The position numbers and the translations under genes are program-made. A DNA stretch of 64,000 nucleotides from Mauremys mutica (taxonomy: Eukaryota > Chordata > Testudines > Geoemydidae): positions 56,144,697 to 56,208,696 of the forward strand of contig NC_059072.1 of NCBI RefSeq assembly GCF_020497125.1, given 5' to 3'. Numbering within the stretch: position 1 is the stretch's first letter; each line of letters begins with the position of its first letter. Below the pieces are notes generated by a model that saw only the letters and a program-made list of their open reading frames with translations, ran no database searches and was not told where the DNA came from. Shown piece after piece: positions 57,201-64,000 of the stretch.

Positions 57201-58677
57201 TTTCACATAAGAAACCAAGTTCTGTTAATCTCATTTATATGAAAAAAGTAGGTCTTCTGAAAAGTGTATCTACTTAGTTCAAATATATTTTAGCACTTCC
57301 CTTTTACTTTTCATAAGAGGATCTCAAAGTACTACAAATATTTAAAAAGTCCCACAATACCCTTGTGAGGTAGGTAAGGGATATAAAGATCTATTACTGG
57401 AGTGGATTGGCAAACACTGTACACCTAGTTAGGCCAGAAACTGAAGAAAAACATACCTAGTTGAACCTGTATGGGAATTTTATGCAGCCAGAATGTAATT
57501 GGAATTTGGCTAGGATACTGGGGCTAACATCCCGCTCCTGCAGAAAAAGAACAACAGTATGTTTTGTATATGACCACAAGTGGCCATATTAGCTGTTTTA
57601 TGTCTCTCTAGAAAGGTGCTTCCAGTAGCAGTTATCTACTCCCAAGCAAACCCTGGTCCAAATGCAGTTTAACAGATACAGTCTGAAAACAGTATTCAAT
57701 AAATCAGCCCAATTCACCTTTAATCCAGCTGGAAACTGAATCTGCTACAGAACATGCCAGACCATGTATTAAGTAGAGCATTGTAAAAGAAGTTTATTTG
57801 CTACTGACTGGGTGAGTGAGTGTTCCTTGGCACACATACCTATGGGGGTGGCTCCTCCCATGTGGCAATGACTGCAGTCTCAGGACATAACTCTGAGAGG
57901 AAGTTCAGGGGTGAGTTGGTGTTATTCCTGCCTCAGGGAAAAGTGAAACTGTTTGTAACACCAACTGGGAATCTACCTCTGTATTCTCTTCCAGTAATAA
58001 ATAGATGTTTTCTGTTTAACTGAGCTCATCTGGCATCATTGTTCCATTATTACTCTGCCTGGCAGCGCTGACCCATCAACCAGTAGACAGTGAGGTTGCA
58101 TAACAATATTTTTTCATGAGCAAAGGATATTGGTGTTCCATGATCTTCAATGGATGTGCATTGTTTTGAGTTTAAGGTGTTAAATTTTGACCGATAAACA
58201 CCTACCTGGCCTGGGATAAACGTATTTATGAAACTACTCCTCTCCTTATGTGACATTGCCATGAGTTGTGATCATCAGAGGTGCTCAGACTAGAATCCCC
58301 TTAAAATTCAAAAGAGGGGGCTACTGGAAGGGAATTCTCTGAGGACTACTTGGCTCTGGAAGTCCTTCACCACTAGGGTCTCAAACAGTTGGAATCTATT
58401 TGTCCTGTAGGACAGGGTGGATAGACCATCTATTTTCTGGGGAAAGCTTGGGAAAAACTGAGGCAATGGGTGGAATGGGATATATTTTATTGCTTTGAAT
58501 TACTGGCTGGTTAAGTTAATTTTGTTTTGTTGTATGTGGGCCGTGCTATGCTGCTGAAGGGTTATTCCAGTATGGACTGGTATTTTAAACAATTGTTAGG
58601 ATCCGTAGAGCTATGGATAGGCATCTTTCCTTTGTATTTTAATTGAAATAAATGAAATGTATGAGGTTTTGGAAGCT
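57201..58677. other. AT-rich background with a MIR fragment, no gene seen
   Basis: Nothing with coding appearance. The MIR-like stretch is listed separately. The region 57750-58060 is somewhat GC-richer and may be an unclassified repeat. Confidence 0.45.
57305..57400 (+). repeat. MIR/CORE-SINE fragment
   Basis: AAAGTACTACAAATATTTAA followed by CACAATACCCTTGTGAGGTA and GGTAAGGGATA follows the MIR 3' consensus (CTCACAACAACCC, TGAGGTAGGTA). Both ends decayed. Confidence 0.5.
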
Positions 58678-58812
58678 CCTTCATGGGAGGTTTTAAAAAG
58701 AAGACTGGATAGCCATCTGTCTTGGATGGGTTAAACACAACAAATCCTGCATCTTGGCAGGGGGTTAGACTGGATGACCCTTGTGGTCCCTTCTAACCCT
58801 ATGATTCTATGA
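58678..58812 (+). mobile_element. CR1 LINE 3' tail, plus strand
   Basis: Short CR1 3' end: GGTTTTAAAAAGAAGACTGG, then GACTGGATGACCC and the terminal CTATGATTCTATG. Only the last part of ORF2 and the 3' UTR remain. Confidence 0.85.
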
Positions 58813-59462
58813 AATGAGACCAACAGAAACAATACAACTGGAGCTGAATCATAAATAGCATTATCTGGTTTATAAACTGAACAGACAGGTTTTACTATTG
58901 AGATAGTTTCCGTGCTTATAATAAGAGTCATAAGGCATTCTAAAATGAGATAAATAACTGAGAGGTAAACAGCTCCTAGTTCATTTCTGTCTGAAATTAA
59001 GCCAAATATTTTGTTTTTTCCTCATCCCACTGATGAAAAATTAATCTAAACTTTACATTGAGTTTATTTTTTTAAGTGAGTAAATGGAAGAACACATGAC
59101 AAAGTAACAGGCTGTCCAGAGGAGGCGGTTGATGTCTGAAAGCTGGTAGGCAAAGCTGATACGAAAGTATGATCAGAAACCTCTGATGGAAATAGATAAA
59201 GATAATACTGTATCTTACTCAAAACAGGGAAAGCAAAGCTTAACCTAAGGAACCTTCAAAGGAGGACTTGGCTTTGATTCTTTACATTGAGGCAGAATTG
59301 TCTCACATGGTTGGTACAGTAGTATGGCTATGGTGTGACAGTACCATTTTTTCCCTCAGTATTTGTCTAAAAACAAATAGGTGAACATGTTGCCACGTCC
59401 ACCTGTGAGTGCTAACATTGCTTCCTTCTGTCACACCCACACCGCACGATTACCTAAACCAC
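58813..59462. other. No gene seen
   Basis: AT-rich sequence without recognisable repeats or coding signals. Confidence 0.5.
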
Positions 59463-59650
59463 AGGGGCCGACTTTCTGATTTCCCCGGAGGTGCTCAACC
59501 CCCCCCTCCGCCGCAGGCCCCACTCATCCTCCCCCCAAGGCTCCACCCCTGCTCTGCCTCTTCCTGACCCCAGAACAGCTGATCAGTGGTGGGAGGTGTG
59601 GTGTTGGGAGGGGGAGGAGCTGATCAGTGGGGCCGATGACCTAAACATAT
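59463..59650. mobile_element. GC-rich MITE fragment
   Basis: AGGGGCCGACTTTCTGATTT begins a C-rich block containing AGCTGATCAGTGG twice (59577 and 59617). Composition and the AGGGGCCGAC start resemble the hAT MITE group, but no right terminus or target duplication is visible. Confidence 0.4.
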
Positions 59651-59865
59651 TATGGAGATGCTTCATCTTCCTCTGACATATAAGGTGTTGGCCACTGCTA
59701 GATGCAGGACTGGGACTAGCTGGACTAGTGATCTCATTAACACTTTCCATGATTTGGTCTGCACTGACCCCCATATAACTTCCCTCAAGGAGAACATGAT
59801 TGTGACTGCATCTGGGCTGTACCACTACCACCTTCTCCTCCCCCGCCCCCGAAACATTACAGCTA

Positions 59866-60207
59866 TGTTTTGTGTAGTAAAGTGGTCATCCAGGGATTAA
59901 CTGGGTTTAGGGTGACCAGACAGCCAGTGTGAAAAATCGGGACGGCGTGGGGGGTAATAGGAGCCTATATAAGAAAAAGACCCCAAAATCGGCACTGTCC
60001 CTATAAAATCGGGACATCTGGTCACTCTAACTGGGTTACTCAGAGTATTATAGGCTGGAGCCATGCTCCACACCTCCCTTATTTCCTGTTTAGTTAGTGT
60101 GTGTTTTCCCCCACTGTGTTTGTACCTATGTGAATAAAGCAGCATGTTTCCAGCCTGCAGTACTGTGAGTAACATATGTTTCTTGTGTACTGAGTGGTCC
60201 ATTTACA
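59866..60207 (+). repeat. Probable gypsy 5' LTR, split by a hAT MITE
   Basis: Begins near TGTTTTGTGTAGTAAAG and ends GGTCCATTTACA. AATAAA lies in GTGAATAAAGCAGC (60131-60136). Directly downstream AAACTGGCAATGAGG resembles the ACTGGCGACGAGG context found after the LTR in many vertebrate gypsy elements. Without the 3' LTR the left boundary cannot be confirmed. Confidence 0.5.
59908..60029. mobile_element. 122-bp hAT MITE with perfect 8-bp target duplication
   Basis: Ends TAGGGTGACCAGAC and GTCTGGTCACCCTA-like (here CATCTGGTCACTCTA). Flanks ACTGGGTT (59900-59907, 60030-60037) are identical. It shares its ends with the 1.8 kb element at 20999-22821. Confidence 0.92.
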
Positions 60208-60216
60208 AAACTGGCA

Positions 60217-61108
60217 ATGAGGAAAAAGCAGATGAATGGCAATTTATGGGAAATTGCAGAGTTTATTGCAGAAAAAGAGGATTGGCAGCAATATTCTGAA
60301 AGATTGGGTCACTATTGTATTACGTTTTGGGAGGGGAGGGATAGCTCAGTGGTTTGGGCATTGGCCTGCTAAACCTAGAATTGTGAGTTCAGCCCTTGAG
60401 GGGGGGCTATTTGGGAAGTGGTCCTGCTTTGAGCAGCAGGTTGGACTGGATGATCTCCTGAGGTCCCTTCCAGCCCTAATTTTATATATAAATGAGATTA
60501 TAGATAAGGACAAATAGAAAGCACTTTTCCTCAGGGCATGTGGCAGTAAAATCTCCTTCTTAAAGAGTTTGTTACAACTCCAAAACCAGGTGAGGAAAAA
60601 ATTAGAAGGCCTACAAAAGATCTTAACAGAGCACTATATACCAAAATAGAGCATTATTATGAAATGTTGCAAGTTGCATAGTGGAATAAGGAGGCAAAGT
60701 GAAAGTACCTGCATTTGTGATGGAGCTAAAAAAAATTAACAGAATTGCTCATTTGGAAATGTCTTAGTGGATGTGCTGTGGGACAGATTTGTTTGTGATA
60801 TTAACAATGAGAGATTTCAAAGACAATTTCTGGCAGAGGGGAAAGTAACCTGGCCCAGAGCCATAGAATTAGCAACAGCAATGGAAGCAGCAGCAGAAAA
60901 ACTTCCGAGATTTGGTATTAGAATGCAGGGCAAATCACAGAGACTCAGTAAACAAACTGCAGAGCCAGGTGCAAGGACTTGGGCTGCAGTGGGGGTATTT
61001 CTGCTGTGCAGAAGCTGCTTTTGCTTCCTTTTGTAGATTTAAAATGGCCTGGTGGCATAAATGCCTCAAGATTGGACACTTCAGCCAGAAAATGCAAAAG
61101 TGACTATC
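60217..61108 (+). pseudogene. Gypsy gag, split by a SINE
   Basis: Gag forms the retrotransposon particle and binds its RNA. The N-terminus is at about 60232-60323 (NGNLWEIAEFIAEKEDWQQY, SERLGHY). After the SINE it resumes (KDK...ALFLRACGSKI) and runs to LWDRFVCDINNERFQRQFLA and EGKVTWPRAIELATAMEAAA (60776-60895). The nucleocapsid zinc knuckle is recognisable as HKCLKIGHFSQK (about 61054-61090), with its first and last Cys replaced. Several stops. It shares the gag layout of vertebrate gypsy elements. Confidence 0.8.
60329..60490 (+). mobile_element. Cry-type tRNA-derived SINE with CR1-like tail
   Basis: A Pol III A box lies in GGATAGCTCAGTGGTTTGGG (60339-60358) and a B box in GAGTTCAGCCC (60384-60394). 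The 3' half, GGTTGGACTGGATGATCTCC followed by CTTCCAGCCCTAATTTTATA, is CR1-like, so CR1 reverse transcriptase would copy it. SINEs of this structure are characteristic of cryptodiran turtles. It interrupts gag between GHY and the NEI..DK stretch. Confidence 0.88.
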
Positions 61109-61251
61109 AAACAGCATCTTAAGCCTGGGAAGGTACACCCCAACAGACCAGAGGAAAAGGAAGAAAGCAGAGGGCATTTTACCTTGAGGGGGATGAAGAC
61201 GCAGAAGATGAGATATGCTGTTGAAAGGAGACATACTAAAAGGGAAGAAAA

Positions 61252-61652
61252 TACAGTAGAACTTAAGAGTTACAAGTACGTCAGTAATGGAGGTTATTCA
61301 TAACTCTGAAATGTTTGTAACTCTGAACAAAATATTATGATTGGTCTTTCAAAAGTTTACAACTGAACATTGACTTAATACAGCTTTGAAACTTTGCTAT
61401 GGAGAAGAAAAATGTTGCTTTTAACCATCTTAATTTAAATGAAACAAGCATAGAAACAGTTTTCTTACCTTGTCAAATCTTTTTTAAACTTTCCCTTTTT
61501 TTAGTAGTTTACATTTAACACAGTAATATACTGTATTTATTAATATTTTTGTCTCTACTGCTGCCTGAATGCATATTTCCGGTTCCAAATGACATGTGTT
61601 GTTGACCGGTCAGTTTGTAACTCTGGTGTTCATAACTTGAGGTTCTAGTGTA
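61252..61652. mobile_element. Tc/mariner (Tigger-like) MITE, 401 bp
   Basis: The left end TACAGTAGAACTTAAGAGTT mirrors the right end ATAACTTGAGGTTCTAGTGTA. Flanking or terminal TA suits Tc/mariner insertion at TA. Inside, GTAACTCTGAA-type words repeat near the left end. No transposase. Inserted between gag and pol of the gypsy element. Confidence 0.8.
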
Positions 61653-61669
61653 GGATCTTTTGAAGTAAT

Positions 61670-62096
61670 GGTAGACAAACACCAGTCAGGGAGGGTCTAG
61701 ATCAGTGCTTCTCAAAGCCGGACCACCACTTGTTCAGGGAAAGCCCCTGGCGGGCCGATTTGTTTACCTGCCGTGTCTGCAGGTTCGGCTGATCACGGCT
61801 CCCACTGGCCACGGTTCATTGCTCCAGGCCAATGGGGGCTGCGGGAAGCGGTGTGGCCTGAGGGATTTGCTGGCCACCCTTCCCACAGCCCTCATTGGCC
61901 TGGAGCGGCGAACTGCGGCCAGTGGGAGCCGCCATCGGCCGAATCTGTGGACGCGGCAGGTAAACAAATCGGCCCAGACTGCCAGGGGCTTTCCCTGAAC
62001 AAGCGGCGGCCCAACTTTGAGAAGCACTGATCTAGATAATACTTAGTTCTGCCTCAGTGCAGGGGACTGGACTAGATGACCTATCAAGCTCCCTTA
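61670..62096 (+). mobile_element. CR1 3' tail, split by a hAT foldback
   Basis: GACAAACACCAGTCAGGGAG before the foldback joins ATAATACTTAGTTCTGCCTC and GCAGGGGACTGGACTAGATG after it, a normal CR1 tail. The CR1 sits in the gypsy protease region. Confidence 0.8.
61703..62029. mobile_element. 327-bp hAT foldback element with target duplication
   Basis: Almost the whole element is a palindrome: the left arm CAGTGCTTCTCAAAG...CAGGGAAAGCCCCTGGC and right arm GCCAGGGGCTTTCCCTG...CTTTGAGAAGCACTG pair throughout. The peptides read on the two strands are consequently similar. Flanks GTCTAGAT (61695-61702) and ATCTAGAT (62030-62037) match at 7 of 8. The GC-rich interior contrasts with the host CR1 tail. 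Confidence 0.92.
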
Positions 62097-62109
62097 CACG
62101 AGTGTGTAA

Positions 62110-63515
62110 CAGCCAGGATTAATATCCAGCATAGGGTCAAGCAAAAATATTTTAAAGCAAGACCAGTTCCTTATGCCCTCCGAGAAAAGTTTGAGTCTGA
62201 GTTAGACGAACTAGAAAAGGAGAGCATCATTTCACCAGTGCAGTTTTATGAATAGGCCACACCTATAGTATCTGTGATTAAACCAGACAAGACCATCCGT
62301 ATCTATGGGGCTTATAAAATCACAGTGAATCAGTTCTCCAAATTAAACAATTACTCCATTCCACAGATGGAGGTCTTGCTGGCAGTGTTAGGAAGAGGTC
62401 AAATATTTAGTAAGCCGGACATGTAGGCACACCAACAGATGAGTCTGGAGGTGGACTGTAAGAAATTTACCACTATAAACACTCACCAGTACAATAGATT
62501 GCCATATGGAATATTGTCAACACTTGGAATTTTCCAGAGGACCTTGGAAAATTTGCTGAAAGGTATCCTGTCTGTGGTAGTGAGAATTGATGACATTGTC
62601 ATCACAAGCAAAAGTGATGCTGAACATCTGTCAACACTTCAACGACTGGAGACAGTGGGGCTTCACTTAAAACAAAGTAAATGCTTTTTTGTGAGACCAT
62701 AAGTGGGCTGTCTGCCCTACAAGATAGACAAGGAGGGGATTCACTCTAGGGCAGACAAGGTCTGGCAATTGAACATGCCCCAGCCCCTCAGAACACAACT
62801 GAGCTTCGAGCATATTTAGGTATGTTAAATTATCACAGGCTTCTCCCGAACATTTCAGCACTTTCAGAGTCTTTGCATCACCTCCTGAGGGAGGAGAACC
62901 CCTGCTTTAGGGAAAGAGACGAGAGAGCTTTCCAGGAGTCTAAAAAGCTACTTAAGTCCAAGGAGCTCCTTGTTCATTTTGACCTGGGCAAAGAATTAAT
63001 CCTGTCATGTGATGCTTCATCATAGGGCTTGGGGGAGCTTTTTCACAAAACATGAGGAATGTTGAAGGACAGCCAACTGGATATATCTCCAGGGCACTGA
63101 CTAAAGATGAACGGGATTATTCTCAGTTAGAGAAAGAAAGTCTAGCCATTATTTAGGAATAAAAAAATTCTATCAATACCTATGTGGGCAGCCTCTTACC
63201 ATTCTGACAGATCACCAGGCATTTGTGGGACTCTTCGATAAAGACAAGTGTGTGCTGTCCATAGCAGCTGTTGGCTACAGTGTTGGTCTTTGACATTAGC
63301 CATTTATGAGTAGAGAATAGCCTATAAGGCAGTACATCAGCATGTCAACACAGATACCGTCAGTTGATCTCCGGTACCAGAACAATCTGGTGCTACAGCA
63401 CTCCCGCAAGAGATTACATTATTCACAGAATACCTTGGCCAGACACCAATAAAGGCTTCCCAGATAAGCACCCTGTACTGTCCCGGGTGCAGCAGCACAA
63501 ACTGCAGAACTGGCT
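62110..63515 (+). pseudogene. Gypsy pol: reverse transcriptase and RNase H, broken
   Basis: Reverse-transcriptase blocks include ARPVPYALREKFESELDELE, ATPIVSVIKPDKTIRI, YNRLPYGILSTLGIFQRTLE and the catalytic region VVVRIDDIVITSKSDAEHLS, where RIDD stands in place of the usual YLDD or YVDD. RNase H follows (LLVHFDLGKELILSCDASS, then ISRALTKDERDYSQLEKESL and TILTDHQAFVGLF). Stops occur after QFYE, after KPDM and elsewhere, and a short deletion lies in the INTHQYN stretch. There is no protease or complete integrase. The family is clear; the copy is dead. Confidence 0.88.
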
Positions 63516-63531
63516 AAATCAATGTAAGGGG

Positions 63532-64000
63532 CAGGGCCGACCCACAACATTTTGGCATCTGAGGCGGGGAGCTCAAATGACGCCCTCATGCCCCCTCGCT
63601 TGGGCCAAAACTTTGAAAGGTCTCAATTCTGTCTTCTTCCTGTTCTGTTCCTCTCATGCTACTGCTCTGCAACCTACCCCAATAAAGGAAAACTAACAAC
63701 TTAAAATGCCTTGTACAAAAATTTTAAATAACACTTAACTTTCAAACGCCTGAACAGCAAATGTAACTTTTCTTGTCTGCATAGTAAACACTGGCATTTT
63801 TATCCGTTTGAATAATCAAAGTGGTGCTTTCCGTGCCTTCTTGGTTGCAAAGATTTGAGCTGCTTCCTGACAGTCCACAGTCTGGGTCAGCTCATGCTCT
63901 AGTGAGATGGTTGCAAGGCCGACCTGCCTCTCCTGTGTCATTGTGGAGCGTAGGTGTGTTTTTATTAACTTCGACTTGGAGTTCTCCACTGGCAACTGTT
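63532..64000 (-). mobile_element. hAT transposon 3' end, protein-coding, runs off the window
   Basis: Starts at CAGGGCCGACCCACAACATT, which shares CAGGGCCG with the left end of the hAT MITE at 29390. About 280 bp of 3' untranslated region follow, then coding sequence from 63816 on the minus strand. It truncates the gypsy element. The 5' half and the other terminus lie outside the window. Confidence 0.8.
63816..64000 (-). CDS. hAT transposase C-terminal dimerisation domain, partial
   Basis: hAT transposases end in a hydrophobic dimerisation domain. The last 61 codons before the TGA at 63816-63818 are open: LPVENSKSKLIKTHLRSTMT, QERQVGLATISLEHEL, then TQTVDCQEAAQIFATKKARK and APL. The LPVENSxSKLIKTxLRSTM and ERxxGLAxxSxEHEL patterns are the hAT dimerisation signature seen in ZMYM-type and related hAT proteins. 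No stop or frameshift is seen in the visible part, so the element may be recent. The start, zinc fingers and catalytic core are beyond 64000. Confidence 0.85.
   Translation of the reverse strand, partial: QLPVENSKSKLIKTHLRSTMTQERQVGLATISLEHELTQTVDCQEAAQIFATKKARKAPL

Larger units (their letters stand above)
59866..63515 (+). mobile_element. Ty3/gypsy LTR retrotransposon, decayed, with five nested insertions
   Basis: Order: probable 5' LTR (59866-60207), gag (60217-61108), then pol from reverse transcriptase to RNase H and the start of later domains (62110-63515). Protease, integrase and 3' LTR are missing. Inserted into it are a hAT MITE, a Cry-type SINE, a Tc/mariner-type MITE, a CR1 tail and a hAT foldback nested in the CR1 tail. 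It is cut off by the hAT transposon at 63532. Confidence 0.85.

Noticed and set aside
60339..60410. tRNA gene candidate
   Set aside because: A and B boxes are those of a tRNA-derived SINE; the cloverleaf is not intact and the CR1-like tail follows directly.
1..64000. CRISPR arrays, operons, ribosome binding sites, rRNA genes
   Set aside because: Looked for and absent. Repeats are transposons and microsatellites, and all coding remnants are eukaryotic mobile-element proteins.

Overview
This is vertebrate nuclear DNA, almost certainly from a cryptodiran turtle. I see no host gene exon I can defend, no rRNA or functional tRNA gene, and nothing prokaryotic. The lineage call rests on the mix of repeats: CR1 LINEs, a tRNA-derived SINE with a CR1-like tail (the Cry type known from cryptodires), Penelope-like elements, many hAT and Harbinger DNA transposons with matching MITEs, a Ty3/gypsy retrotransposon and old MIR/CORE-SINE relics. 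The single-copy background is AT-rich. The GC-rich blocks are hAT-type elements.

Layout. 1-15 kb: AT-rich background with hAT MITEs (336-561; 5127-6348, a 1.2 kb element with a perfect 8-bp target duplication and an internal foldback), a Harbinger relic (7.6-8.5 kb) and an LTR-like block (10.8-11.6 kb). 15-16.5 kb: the 3' end of a Penelope-like element with a GIY-YIG remnant, then a MIR split by a MITE. 18.2-23.2 kb: Harbinger copy A, then an unclassified repeat split by a 1.8 kb hAT MITE. 27.3-30.6 kb: an LTR-like block and Harbinger copy F, itself interrupted by a hAT MITE. 34.3-34.7 kb: two Penelope ends head to head. 36.4-37.3 and 40.8-43.3 kb: CR1 copies and an LTR-like block. 44.8-56.8 kb: three Harbinger copies in series (C, D, B); D has an intact 427-codon transposase. 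59.9-63.5 kb: a decayed gypsy element carrying five later insertions. 63.5 kb to the end: the 3' end of a protein-coding hAT transposon.

How the genes fit together. The Harbinger copies share one plan: a DDE transposase on one strand, and on the other strand a Myb/SANT-like DNA-binding protein whose SANT-plus-acidic exon and coiled-coil exon are separated by an intron. Four copies (A, B, C, F) also keep a third conserved reading frame. It lies on the transposase strand, antisense within the Myb intron region, and each copy has an acceptor-like AG just before it. I recognise no family for it, and it is the most novel signal here. A second point of interest is a hammerhead-ribozyme-like core repeated in the Penelope ends.
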